From Burkholderiales bacterium (GTDB lineage: Bacteria > Pseudomonadota > Gammaproteobacteria > Burkholderiales > Burkholderiaceae_E), in assembly GCA_003577305.1 (NCBI GenBank), contig QEVL01000020.1:1-64000 (forward strand): a stretch of 64,000 nucleotides of DNA. The letters are read 5' to 3'. The notes beneath the pieces are model-generated. The model saw only the letters and a program-made list of their open reading frames with translations. It ran no database searches and was not told where the DNA came from. The first letter of the stretch is position 1. Every line of letters starts with the position of its first letter. Made by a program: the position numbers and the translations under genes. Shown here one piece after another: positions 13,080-22,444 of this stretch.

Positions 13080-14450
13080 TCAGATTCTACGCCGGCGGAT
13101 TTCGGCGAGTTCCTGGATGCCCATGACGAGCATCAGCGCGTAGACCAGGTAGTTGGGTTCCACGAACTGCACCTGCTTGCCGGCACCGCGCAACGCGACC
13201 ACTTCGTTGAGCAGGTCGCCGGCCGCCACGAATTCCATCCGCCGCAGGCCCCGGCAATCGACCACCACCGTGCTGCGACTGGCAGCGTGGGCACGCAGGG
13301 CCGGCAGTTCCGCCTGCATGCGCCCGAGCACGTCGCCGCGCAGGGGAAAGGCGTCGGCCTCGCCGGCCGGGCGCGACGGCGTCGCGGCGGCGACCTGCGA
13401 CGTCGCCTCGCCGGCGCGGATCGCGGCACCGATCGGCTCCCACGACGGCGGGGAAACCTCGTAGGTCACGCAATACTCGATGCTCAGGTCCTCGAAGGCC
13501 TGCTGCCGACCGAGCACGCGCAGCGCCTGCAGCGCGAGCATCCAGGCCGCTTCGGAGGGATCGCGCCGCCCCGGTTCGATCGCGCCACGCGCGGCGGTGA
13601 ACAGCGCCTCGGCGCCGCGCACGACCAGTCCGGCCTGTCCCTGCCCGAACTGCGCGAGCAAGCGCAGCAGCGCCTCGGCTGCCGCGGCGTCGAGCGCCTC
13701 GACCTTGCCGAAATCGACGATGGTCTCGCGACGGCGTGCCGACGCGGCGATGATCGAATCGACCTGCGCAGCGACCGAAGCGTCGAGGCACGCTGCGAAC
13801 TCGACCGCGGCGCTGCCGTTCGGGCCGGCCGGACGCGCGGCGCTCGCCGGCGCCACCAGCAACTCGCTCCAGCCGGGCGGCGACGACTCGAAGCGGGCCG
13901 CGTATTCGAGCGCCAGCGACTCGAACGCGGGGCGCTCGCCCAGCGCCTGGTACAGGTCGAGCAGCATCAGCCACGCGAGCGACTGCCAGGTGCCGAGCCC
14001 CGGATCGGCCAGCGCCTGGCGCAACGCGAGCGAGGCCGGCTGCGCCTGGCCGTTCGAATAGAGGATTGCCGCCTCTTCGAGCACGTTCGGCAGGGCGGAG
14101 CGATTCACGTCGATCGCCATCGCGTCGGCCTGGTCGCCGAGCACCGCGGTGGCGGGATCGAACCCCGCGGCGCTGCGCGCCGGCTGCACGGGCGCTGGCG
14201 CCTGCGGGCGCGTGGCGGTTGCCGGGTTCGCCGGCGCGGGTTCGGCGCTGGCGCGCGCGACCGCCGCCGCGGCGATCATCTCGGACTCGATCTGGTTGAT
14301 CTTCTCTTCGGTGCGGCGCGCCGCTTCGCGCTGGGCAGCCAGCGTGTCGGCATCAGGTCCGGGCCGCGAGTCGGCGGTGCGGGCAAGCAGCGCTTCGCGC
14401 GCCCGGCGCGAGTCGTGCTTTTCCTTGCGGTTGAACAGCGAGAAGACCAC
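13080..14450 (-). CDS. STAS-domain-containing cytoplasmic protein, function unknown
   Basis: About 456 residues if begun at GTG 14450, which has GAAAGG just upstream and gives the N-terminus [11 protein letters not shown]; an ATG at 14489 is also in frame. A charged N-terminal region (residues 1-60) is followed by an Ala/Pro-rich linker. Two STAS-like halves come next, the second with [20 protein letters not shown] and a final [16 protein letters not shown] helix. The middle part with [17 protein letters not shown] repeats the same pattern. STAS domains bind nucleotides or partner proteins. Genes of this kind between hslV and dksA are, from memory, common in Burkholderiales, but I know of no assigned role. 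Confidence 0.72.
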   Translation of the reverse strand: MVFSLFNRKEKHDSRRAREALLARTADSRPGPDADTLAAQREAARRTEEKINQIESEMIAAAAVARASAEPAPANPATATRPQAPAPVQPARSAAGFDPATAVLGDQADAMAIDVNRSALPNVLEEAAILYSNGQAQPASLALRQALADPGLGTWQSLAWLMLLDLYQALGERPAFESLALEYAARFESSPPGWSELLVAPASAARPAGPNGSAAVEFAACLDASVAAQVDSIIAASARRRETIVDFGKVEALDAAAAEALLRLLAQFGQGQAGLVVRGAEALFTAARGAIEPGRRDPSEAAWMLALQALRVLGRQQAFEDLSIEYCVTYEVSPPSWEPIGAAIRAGEATSQVAAATPSRPAGEADAFPLRGDVLGRMQAELPALRAHAASRSTVVVDCRGLRRMEFVAAGDLLNEVVALRGAGKQVQFVEPNYLVYALMLVMGIQELAEIRRRRI

Positions 14451-14559
14451 CTGGACCTTTCGATACGACGCTGGTATCGGCCGCCGCACGAGGCGTCACA
14501 GCCGTTCGGGGGGTGCCGGGCCAGTCTAGCACGCACCCCTTCGCGCCAATCGGGCGGGA

Positions 14560-14576
14560 GCCGACCGCGAGTCGGC
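14560..14576. terminator. Small hairpin downstream of dksA
   Basis: GCCGAC-CGCGA-GTCGGC is a perfect 6-bp stem with a 5-base loop, 24 bases after the dksA stop. It lacks a T-run on the minus strand. It is a plausible transcript end for dksA, or part of the leader of the STAS gene. Confidence 0.3.
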
Positions 14577-14599
14577 CCTCAGCCGCCTGTCATCGGGGG

Positions 14600-15028
14600 T
14601 CAGTCTCCGTAGAGCTTCTGCCGGAGTTCGCGCCGCTGCTGCGCCTCGAGCGAGAGCGTGGCGGTGGGTCGCGCGAGCAGGCGCGGAACGCCGATCGGCT
14701 CGCCGGTCTCCTCGCAGTAGCCGTACTCGCCGCTTTCGATGCGCGCCAGCGACTGCTGGACCTTCTTCAGCAGCTTGCGCTCGCGGTCGCGCGTGCGCAG
14801 TTCGAGCGCGTGCTCTTCCTCGATCGTCGCGCGATCGGCCGGATCGGGCACGATCACGGTTTCGCGCAGATGCTCGGTGGTCTCGTCGGCGTTGGCGAGC
14901 AGATCCTTTTCCATCTGCTGCAGGCGCTGGCGGAAGAACGCGAGCTGCGCGTCGTTCATGTAGTCCGACTCGGGCATCTCGAGCAGTTCCGCCTCGCTCA
15001 GGGGTTTCTTGTCCTTCGTTGCTGCCAT
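14600..15028 (-). CDS. dksA: DksA-family RNA polymerase-binding transcription factor, single-Cys variant
   Basis: DksA enters the RNA polymerase secondary channel and works with ppGpp. The 142-residue protein has the coiled-coil tip DPADRA (residues 62-67) that carries the two functional Asp residues. The globular end reads GYCEETGEPIG ... ATLSLEAQ. Only Cys105 remains of the four zinc-finger cysteines; the others are Thr108, Ser126 and Ala129. It should therefore fold without zinc, as cysteine-poor DksA proteins do. The start ATG at 15028 is preceded by GAGGTC. It lies just downstream of a COG0523 metal-chaperone GTPase gene on the same strand. Confidence 0.93.
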   Translation of the reverse strand: MAATKDKKPLSEAELLEMPESDYMNDAQLAFFRQRLQQMEKDLLANADETTEHLRETVIVPDPADRATIEEEHALELRTRDRERKLLKKVQQSLARIESGEYGYCEETGEPIGVPRLLARPTATLSLEAQQRRELRQKLYGD

Positions 15029-15098
15029 GACCTCAGTACCTGTGCGCTCGCCGGGCGCCGCCTGCGGGAAATGCCTGGGTGGGACGGGCCGCGTCGCG

Positions 15099-15111
15099 CC
15101 GCCAGCGGCGG
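15099..15111. terminator. Hairpin between the COG0523 gene and dksA
   Basis: CCGCC-AGC-GGCGG, a 5-bp perfect stem, starts two bases after the stop of the COG0523 gene on the minus strand. No T-run follows. It may be a weak terminator, or only a processing hairpin in a shared transcript. Confidence 0.25.
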
Positions 15112-15112
15112 A

Positions 15113-16090
15113 TCATGCCAGACACTGCTCCAGGCCCTTGATGAAGGTGTCTTTCGGAAGGTTCCTTCCAATGAAGACCATCCGGCTCGACCGCCTTTCG
15201 GCGGGCTTCCAGCGTCGGCCCGCATCGGCGCCCATCATCATGTGGACGCCCTGGAATACCGTCTGCCGGTCGGACCCCTTCATGTAAAGCACGCCTTTAT
15301 ACCTCAACATGTCGGGTCCGTAAACCTGGATCAGGCCGGACAGGAAATCCTCGAGCTTGAGCGGATCGAACGGCTTGCTGGAGCGGAACACGAACGACTG
15401 CACCGCGTCGTCGTGCTCGTGGTCGTCGCTCTCCAGGAAAGCCGGGTCGATTTCGAGCACCGCGTTCAGGTTGAAGCCGCGGATGTCGAGGATCTCGGCG
15501 ATCGGGGCGTCGCCGAAGTGCACCGGACGCACCGGCGCGCGCGGGTTCATCCGGCGCAGCCGCGCCTGGAGCCGCTCGCTCGTGGCCTCGTCGACCAGAT
15601 CGACTTTCGACATCAGGATGCGATCGGCGAACCCGACCTGTTCCTGCGCTTCGCGGTGCTCGTCGAGCTGGCGCTCACCGTGGCGCGCGTCGACGACGGT
15701 GATCACCGCGTCGAGCAGATAGTAGTCGGCGATCTCGTCGTCGATGAAGAAAGTCTGCGCCACCGGCCCCGGATCGGCCATTCCGGTGGTCTCGATCATC
15801 ACCCGCTCGAAGCCGATCTCTCCGCGGTCACGGCGCGCACGCAGGTCGCCCAGGATGCGCACCAGGTCGCCGCGCACGGTGCAGCAGATGCAGCCGTTGT
15901 TCATCTCGACGATCTGCTCGTCGCGCTCCTGCAGCAGCAGGTCGTTGTCGACGCCCTCCTCGCCGAACTCGTTCTCGATCACCGCGATGCGGTGGCCGTG
16001 CTGTTCCCTGAGGATGCGGTTGAGCAGCGTGGTCTTGCCGCTGCCCAGGAAGCCGGTGAGGATGGTCACCGGAACGTGCTTCTCGGCCAT
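15113..16090 (-). CDS. COG0523 (CobW/YjiA family) metallochaperone-type GTPase
   Basis: A 325-residue SIMIBI GTPase with the P-loop GFLGSGKT (residues 13-20), ENEFGEEGVDN, the metal-binding motif CICC (Cys67, Cys69, Cys70), ETTGMADPGP and SKVDLVD as the nucleotide-specificity loop. A C-terminal CobW_C domain follows, with a His/Asp-rich run DDHEHDD. Family members hand metals, often zinc, to partner enzymes. Start ATG 16090 has GAGAGGG upstream. It is immediately upstream of a zinc-site-free dksA, a pairing that suggests zinc homeostasis, though no Zur box was identified. Confidence 0.88.
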   Translation of the reverse strand: MAEKHVPVTILTGFLGSGKTTLLNRILREQHGHRIAVIENEFGEEGVDNDLLLQERDEQIVEMNNGCICCTVRGDLVRILGDLRARRDRGEIGFERVMIETTGMADPGPVAQTFFIDDEIADYYLLDAVITVVDARHGERQLDEHREAQEQVGFADRILMSKVDLVDEATSERLQARLRRMNPRAPVRPVHFGDAPIAEILDIRGFNLNAVLEIDPAFLESDDHEHDDAVQSFVFRSSKPFDPLKLEDFLSGLIQVYGPDMLRYKGVLYMKGSDRQTVFQGVHMMMGADAGRRWKPAERRSSRMVFIGRNLPKDTFIKGLEQCLA

Positions 16091-16160
16091 GTCGATCCCT
16101 CTCTGGAGCGCGCATTCTACGGGCGCGGCGGGCGCAGCGCCCGCAAAGGGGGCATGTCCG

Positions 16161-17177
16161 TCAGGAATCGCCGCGCCGCCGCGCCCGCGGGTGCGCGGCG
16201 TCGTAGACCGCAGCCAGCCTCTGGAAGTCGAGCGAGGTGTACACCTGCGTCGTCGCGATGCTCGCGTGCCCGAGCAGTTCCTGCACCGCGCGCAGGTCGC
16301 CGCTCGACTGCAGCAGGTGGCTCGCGAACGAATGCCGCAGCACGTGCGGGTGCACGTCGGCCGGCACCCCCCGCGCAATGGCCAGCCGCTTCAGCCGCGC
16401 CTGCACCGTGCGGTTCGCGAGCCGGCGCCCCCGGCCGCTCAGGAACAGCGCCCGCTCGTCGCAGCCCGGGTGCGCCGCGCACCAGGCGGCGCGCTCGGCG
16501 AGCCAGTGCTGCAGCGCCTGGCGCGCCGCGCGGCCGATCGGCACCGTGCGACTGCGCCCCCCCTTGCCGCGCACCGTCAGCTCGGCCTCGTCGAGATCGA
16601 TCCAGCCGGTGGAGGCGGCCGGCGGGCCGTCGAAGTGGCGCAGGTCGAGCGAAGTGAGCTCGGACAGGCGCAGCCCCGACGAATAGAAGAGCTCGAGCAT
16701 CGCCTGGTCGCGCGCCCCCTCGAAGCCGTCGCCGGGCGTGGCGCCGGCGAAGCGCACCGCGACGTCGGGCGCGAGCGCCTTGGGCAGGCGGCGCGGCGCA
16801 CGCGGCGCGCGCACTCCGCGCGCCGGGTTGGCGAGCGCCTCTCCCTGGCTGGCGAGCCAGTCGAAAAAACCGCGCCAGGCCGACAGCCGCCGGGCGATCG
16901 AGCGCGCCGAGAGCCCGGCGCGCGCATTTGCGGCCACCCAGCGGCGCACGCGGTGCTCGTTCACCGCCAGCCAGTCGGGTTCGACAGGTGCCGAGGGCGC
17001 ATCTGCGGCCACGGCGCCCCGGCCGGCGGGACTCGGCGCCGCTGCGCCCGCGGCGTCGCTCAGCGCCAATGCGGCGAGCGCGCGCAGGTCGAGCCGGTAA
17101 CTGGCCAGCGTGCGCGGCGAGAAGCCGCGCTCGCTGCGCAACCGCTCGAGGTAGCGCGCGATCGCGTCGCCGGCCAC
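16161..17177 (-). CDS. xerC: Tyrosine recombinase XerC
   Basis: XerC resolves chromosome dimers at dif together with XerD. The 338-residue protein has an N-terminal SAM-like DNA-binding domain. The catalytic domain shows the full set: Arg in SGLRLSEL, Lys in GKGGRSR, HVLRHSFASHLL, LGHASIATTQ and the nucleophilic Tyr in VYTSL. It is about 40 residues longer than the E. coli protein because of an Ala/Pro-rich insertion near residues 43-66. The start is GTG at 17177, eight bases after the DUF484 stop. That spacing fits the xerA-like order DUF484-xerC seen in proteobacteria. Confidence 0.94.
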   Translation of the reverse strand: MAGDAIARYLERLRSERGFSPRTLASYRLDLRALAALALSDAAGAAAPSPAGRGAVAADAPSAPVEPDWLAVNEHRVRRWVAANARAGLSARSIARRLSAWRGFFDWLASQGEALANPARGVRAPRAPRRLPKALAPDVAVRFAGATPGDGFEGARDQAMLELFYSSGLRLSELTSLDLRHFDGPPAASTGWIDLDEAELTVRGKGGRSRTVPIGRAARQALQHWLAERAAWCAAHPGCDERALFLSGRGRRLANRTVQARLKRLAIARGVPADVHPHVLRHSFASHLLQSSGDLRAVQELLGHASIATTQVYTSLDFQRLAAVYDAAHPRARRRGDS

Positions 17178-17184
17178 CGCAGGC

Positions 17185-17859
17185 TCATTCGGCCAGCCGC
17201 GACAAGGCCGCGCTGGCGATCTCGGCGATGCGTTCGAGGAACGCAGTGCCCATGCCGGAACGGAAACGATCGGCGTCGGCCGATCCGAGCACGATCAGGC
17301 CGAAGGCGTTGGGATCGACGCCCTTGCGCAGTGGCAAAAGCGCGATCGAGCGCGTGCCGGCACCGCCGTCGGGCAGCCACGAGGCCGCCTGGAAATCGGC
17401 GTTCGGCCCGCAGAACGGCTGCATCATCCCGTTGGCCAGCGTGATCACGTCCACCGGCACCGGCCGCGCGCAATCGAGCCCGAGGTGTTCCTCGCGCAGC
17501 CCCCACAGCCGCATCGCCACCTGCGGCACCGAGAACACGGTGCGCAGGCCGTCGACCACGATGCCCGGCAGTTGCGCCGGATCGGCAACCAGCAGCAGCT
17601 GGCGGGTCCAGCGCTGCAGCTTCTCGCCGATCGCGTCGTTCTCCTGGCCGATGCGCAGCAACTCGGCCAGCTTCATCTCGTGCGCGCGCAACTTCTCGCG
17701 CAGCACCTCGAGCTGGCGCTCGTGCAGCGAAATCGCCCGCCCGCCGTGCGGATGCGGCACGGTGATCGCCGCGAGCAGTTCGGCGTGCGTGTCGAAGAAG
17801 CCCGGATTGTTGCGCAGGTAGCGCGCCACCTCGTCGGCGCCGATGGTGCTTTCGGTCAT
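17185..17859 (-). CDS. DUF484 family protein
   Basis: A 224-residue soluble protein with the DUF484 opening (EVARYLRNNPGFFDTHAELL) followed by a helical segment and a GAF-like domain with IALLPLRKG and FGLIVLGSADADRF near the C-terminus. The family regularly sits directly before xerC, but its biochemical role is not established. In many Burkholderiales dapF lies just upstream; here only 28 bases separate this gene from an acyltransferase gene. Confidence 0.88.
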   Translation of the reverse strand: MTESTIGADEVARYLRNNPGFFDTHAELLAAITVPHPHGGRAISLHERQLEVLREKLRAHEMKLAELLRIGQENDAIGEKLQRWTRQLLLVADPAQLPGIVVDGLRTVFSVPQVAMRLWGLREEHLGLDCARPVPVDVITLANGMMQPFCGPNADFQAASWLPDGGAGTRSIALLPLRKGVDPNAFGLIVLGSADADRFRSGMGTAFLERIAEIASAALSRLAE

Positions 17860-17887
17860 GCCTGTTCCTGGAAGATCGTCGCGATTA

Positions 17888-18763
17888 TCACCGATACGGC
17901 CGGGCCTCGCCGGGCGGGCGCGTCTTGAAGCGCTTGTGGCTCCACAGGTATTGCGCCGGCATCTCGAGCACGCGCTCCTCGATGAACGCGTTCATCCGCC
18001 GCGTCGCGGCTTCCAGGTCGTCGCCGGGGAAACCCTCCCAGGCGGGATGGAAGCGCGCCACGTAGCCGCGATCGGTCATCGTGGTCACCAGCGGCACGAC
18101 TGCCGCGCCGGTGATCGCCGCGAGCCGCGCCACCGAGGTGACCGTCGCGGCGGGCACGCCGAAGAACGGCACGAACACCGCGTCGCGCGCGCCCAGATCC
18201 ATGTCGGGCAGGAAGTAGAACGGCAGGCCTTCGCGCAGCGCCCTCACCGCAGGGCGCAGGCCCTCGGTGCGCAGCAGCAAGCGGCCCGCGTTGAAGCGCG
18301 TGCGCCCGCGAGTCATCGCCTCGGTGAGCGCACGGCTCTTCTGCGCCGCGTACATCGACGCGCAACGCGCCTCGAGCGACAGGCGCATGCCGCCCGCATC
18401 GAGGCCGACGAAGTGCGGCGCGAGCAGGATCAGCGGCTGCCCGCGGTGCCGCTCGAAATGCTCGACGCCCTCGAGTCGGCACAGCCTGCGGATCCGCTGC
18501 GGCGAGCCGTACCAGAAAATGAAACGCTCGAAGAAGCTGCGCATGAAACAGCGGAAGTGCTCGCGCGCCAGCGCGCGACGGCGCGCTTCGCTCCAGTGCG
18601 GAAAGCACAGCCGCAGATTGGTGCGGGTCACCCGGCGGCGCGGCACCGCGAGCAGCCAGGCGAGCACGCCGGCCAGTTCGCCGAGTCGGCGCACCACCGG
18701 GTACGGCAGCCGCGCGATCGCGCGCATCAGCAGCAGGGCGAACCTGACGAGCGGCTCCGACAT
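17888..18763 (-). CDS. LpxL-like lysophospholipid/lipid A acyltransferase (second copy)
   Basis: A 291-residue inner-membrane acyltransferase of the HtrB/MsbB family, which adds a secondary acyl chain to the lipid A precursor. It shows the catalytic HX4D motif as HFVGLD (near residue 117), an N-terminal membrane anchor (PVVRRLGELAGVLAWLLAV), FYFLPDMDLG and the end motif AQYLWSHKRFKTRP. Seven bases separate it from the upstream paralogue, so both are co-transcribed. Which acyl chain and position each uses cannot be told from sequence. Confidence 0.9.
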   Translation of the reverse strand: MSEPLVRFALLLMRAIARLPYPVVRRLGELAGVLAWLLAVPRRRVTRTNLRLCFPHWSEARRRALAREHFRCFMRSFFERFIFWYGSPQRIRRLCRLEGVEHFERHRGQPLILLAPHFVGLDAGGMRLSLEARCASMYAAQKSRALTEAMTRGRTRFNAGRLLLRTEGLRPAVRALREGLPFYFLPDMDLGARDAVFVPFFGVPAATVTSVARLAAITGAAVVPLVTTMTDRGYVARFHPAWEGFPGDDLEAATRRMNAFIEERVLEMPAQYLWSHKRFKTRPPGEARPYR

Positions 18764-18770
18764 CCGGTCC

Positions 18771-19643
18771 TCAATCGGATGCGCCCGCTGCCGCGGGCCG
18801 CTTGTAGCGGTTGTAGCCCCACAGGTACTGCGACGGAAAGCGCCGGATCAGCGCCTCCATCCGTGCGTTCAGCGCCTCGGGGGTCGGGGTTTCGTCCATC
18901 GTCTCGAGATGCAGGCGCCAGCCACGCGCGCCGCCGAGCCGCTCGCCCACCGCCAGCATCACCTGCACGCCAGGCTGCTCGGCCAGTCGCTGCGGCAGCG
19001 TCATCGTCCACGCGGGGCGTCCGAAGAACGGCGCCCAGCGCCCCTCGCCCAGATCGGGCACCTGGTCGGGCAGCAGGCCCACCGCTTCGCCGGCGCGCAG
19101 CGCGCGCAGCATCGCGCGCACCCCGGCGAGCGTCGCGGGCGCCGCGCGCATCGCGCCGGCCGCGCGCGCGAGCTCGAGCAGCGGGCGCAGCCATGTCTTC
19201 CTGGGCGGCTTGTACAGCACGGTGATCGGCGCGCGGCTCGCATAGAAGCGCGCGATGACTTCGAAGGCGCCCAGGTGCGGCGTGAGGAACACGATTCCGC
19301 CACGCGCCTCGGCCGCTTCGAGCAGCGCAAGATCGTCGCAGACGACGTGGCGGGCGAGTTCGGCCGGCGCGCGGCGCCAGACGAAGGGCAGCTCTGCGAC
19401 CATCCGCCCGGCCTCGGCAGCGGCACGCCAGGCGTCGGCCGCCGAGCCGTAGCCGGCAGTGCGCAGGTTCGCGAGCAGCTTGCGCCGGTAGCCGGCCGAG
19501 AAGAGGAAGGCAGCGACGCCGAGCGCGGCGCCGAGCGCTCGCAACAGCCCCAGCGGCAGGCTGCCCAGCATCCGCATCGCCGCGGCCAGGGCACGGCTGC
19601 GCATGCTGTCGGCGGGGTCGCGAGCTGCGGATTCGACGGACAT
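18771..19643 (-). CDS. LpxL-like lipid A acyltransferase (first copy)
   Basis: A 290-residue paralogue of the next gene. The catalytic motif here is HLGAFE (HX4E), typical of HtrB/Lpx[20 protein letters not shown] and [12 protein letters not shown] are family landmarks, and an N-terminal helix [18 protein letters not shown] anchors it. ATG 19643 is preferred; ATG 19607 is a shorter alternative and an upstream in-frame ATG at 19859 would run into the metK leader on the other strand. It is divergent from metK. Confidence 0.88.
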   Translation of the reverse strand: MSVESAARDPADSMRSRALAAAMRMLGSLPLGLLRALGAALGVAAFLFSAGYRRKLLANLRTAGYGSAADAWRAAAEAGRMVAELPFVWRRAPAELARHVVCDDLALLEAAEARGGIVFLTPHLGAFEVIARFYASRAPITVLYKPPRKTWLRPLLELARAAGAMRAAPATLAGVRAMLRALRAGEAVGLLPDQVPDLGEGRWAPFFGRPAWTMTLPQRLAEQPGVQVMLAVGERLGGARGWRLHLETMDETPTPEALNARMEALIRRFPSQYLWGYNRYKRPAAAGASD

Positions 19644-19750
19644 CGGTTCTCGGCCAGGCGCTGCCCCGCAGCGCGGATCTGCGGCGCGGGTGTGCGGCGC
19701 GAGTCTATGCGATCCGGAACGCTTTGCGTCCGGCGGACGAAGTCGGGGCA

Positions 19751-19756
19751 TATAAT
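19751..19756 (+). promoter_or_regulatory. Probable -10 element of metK
   Basis: A perfect TATAAT within GCATATAATCCGG. The same ATATAATCCG string occurs ahead of ahcY. No convincing -35 box lies at 16-18 bp. It predicts a leader of about 90 bases before the metK start. Confidence 0.55.
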
Positions 19757-19852
19757 CCGGTAGCCTCTTTGCAGTCCGGTCGCCCCCGTCGTTCGTGGCG
19801 GGGCGGTTTCGTTGGCCGGCATTTCCGCGGCCGCCTCGAAAGGAGAGATGTG

Positions 19853-21016
<1,164 letters not shown>

Positions 21017-21109
21017 ACCTTCGATCGCGGGTCGCGTCGCGGCAGTCGGCAGCGGGCCGGGCTGACCGGGATCAAGCCGCCCGGCGGCGGCCTTTGTTCC
21101 AATGCCGGC

Positions 21110-21565
21110 ATGTACCCGGTCCTGCACGCCGTCTCGCGCCTGATGGAGCGCCCCCGCTCCGACAGTCGCGGGCTGTCGGCCGACGTCACCGAGGCGCTGG
21201 CCGGCGAACCACGGCTGTCGATGGCCACGCGCCTGGGCCTGGTGGCCCTGGCGAGCCGCATCGAGGCCGGCGATCCCGACGAATGCGCGCGCCGGTGGCT
21301 GCGCTCGTTTCGCGCCACGCCCGAGAGCTCGCTGCATCTGCGCGATCATCCGGGCGGCAGCCTGCGCGCCCGCGAACTGCCCGACGCTTACCTGCCGGGC
21401 CTGCTCGAGTCACTGTCGCACGACGACGAACCGCACGCGATCGAAATGCTGATCGTCTGCGCGCCGGCGCTGCGCGAGATGGCCGAAGCACTCGGGCGCA
21501 AGCGCGATCCGTACGCGCTGTTGCCACTGGCGCTGCTCGAACTGCTCGCGTCGCGCCTGCACTGA
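21110..21565 (+). CDS. Hypothetical protein, no recognised family
   Basis: A 151-residue reading frame with strongly GC-biased third positions, which argues for real coding. It is predicted helical and soluble, with Leu/Ala/Glu-rich stretches (DAYLPGLLESLSHDDEPHAIEM and an Ala/Leu C-terminus) and no signal peptide or membrane segment. It lies 93 bases after metK and converges on pdxH. I recognise no domain. The antisense frames here are weaker. Confidence 0.5.
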   Translation: MYPVLHAVSRLMERPRSDSRGLSADVTEALAGEPRLSMATRLGLVALASRIEAGDPDECARRWLRSFRATPESSLHLRDHPGGSLRARELPDAYLPGLLESLSHDDEPHAIEMLIVCAPALREMAEALGRKRDPYALLPLALLELLASRLH

Positions 21566-21628
21566 AACACGAAGCGTTCGCAGCCAGGCACGAGCCCGCC
21601 CGGGTTGTGCCAGTCGCGGGTCGCCCGC

Positions 21629-22267
21629 TCAGGGCGCGAGCCGCTGGCGCGTCCAACTGCCGTCGGCGCTTCGCCGGTAGGCGATCCGGTCGTGCAGCCT
21701 CGACGGGCGACCCTGCCAGAACTCCCAGTAATCGGGGGCGAGCCGGTAGCCGCCCCAGTGTGGCGGGCGCGGCGGATGCAGGCCGAATTTCAGCCCGAAC
21801 TCGGCGGCGCGCGCCACCAGGGCGGCCCGCGAAGACAACGGGCGGCTCTGCTCCGAGGCCCAGGCACCGATCCGCGACGCGAGCGGGCGCGAGGCGTAAT
21901 AGGCGTCGGACTCGGCCTGATCGACGCGCGCGACCTGCCCCTCGATGCGCACCACGCGCTCGAGCTCGACCCAGTGGAACTGCAGCGCCGCCGCCGGTTG
22001 CGCGGCGAGCTCGCGCCCCTTGCGGCTCTCGTAATTCGAGTACCAGACGATGCCGCGCGCATCGAACTCCTTGATCAGCACCACCCGGGTCGAGGGCCGG
22101 CCATTCTCGCCCACGGTGGCAACCGTCATCGCGTTGGGCTCGGGCAGTCGGGCGGTCAGCGCCTGGTCGAACCACGCGCGAAACTGCTCGAGCGGGTCGG
22201 GATGCGCGTGGCTCTCGTCGAGCTCGCCGCGCTCGTAGCTCTTGCGCAGATCCGCAATTCTGGACAT
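21629..22267 (-). CDS. pdxH: Pyridoxine/pyridoxamine 5'-phosphate oxidase
   Basis: PdxH uses FMN and oxygen to form pyridoxal 5'-phosphate. The 212-residue product has the N-terminal [16 protein letters not shown], the FMN-binding strand [20 protein letters not shown] and FVWYSNYES-like [15 protein letters not shown]. The C-terminal PNP_phzG segment is [19 protein letters not shown] followed by a basic end. Length and ends match E. coli PdxH. It stands alone, divergent from the first HD-GYP gene. Confidence 0.95.
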   Translation of the reverse strand: MSRIADLRKSYERGELDESHAHPDPLEQFRAWFDQALTARLPEPNAMTVATVGENGRPSTRVVLIKEFDARGIVWYSNYESRKGRELAAQPAAALQFHWVELERVVRIEGQVARVDQAESDAYYASRPLASRIGAWASEQSRPLSSRAALVARAAEFGLKFGLHPPRPPHWGGYRLAPDYWEFWQGRPSRLHDRIAYRRSADGSWTRQRLAP

Positions 22268-22444
22268 GCGTCGAGTTTAGCGCGTCGACGGCACCATGCC
22301 GCCGGATCGATGCAGGCGACCATCCGTCGGGATCTGTCGGATCGCCCGCCACACCGGCCGCCGGCGGCGCACGGTCGCGGCGTTCATGCGATTACTCTGG
22401 CGGCAACGGGCCCGGGCACAGGGCTGCCAAGAGGGATTTCGCGA

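Noticed and set aside
19757-19852. A known SAM riboswitch in front of metK
   Set aside because: None of the conserved cores of SAM-I, SAM-II or SAM/SAH classes could be matched; only a simple GC hairpin is evident.
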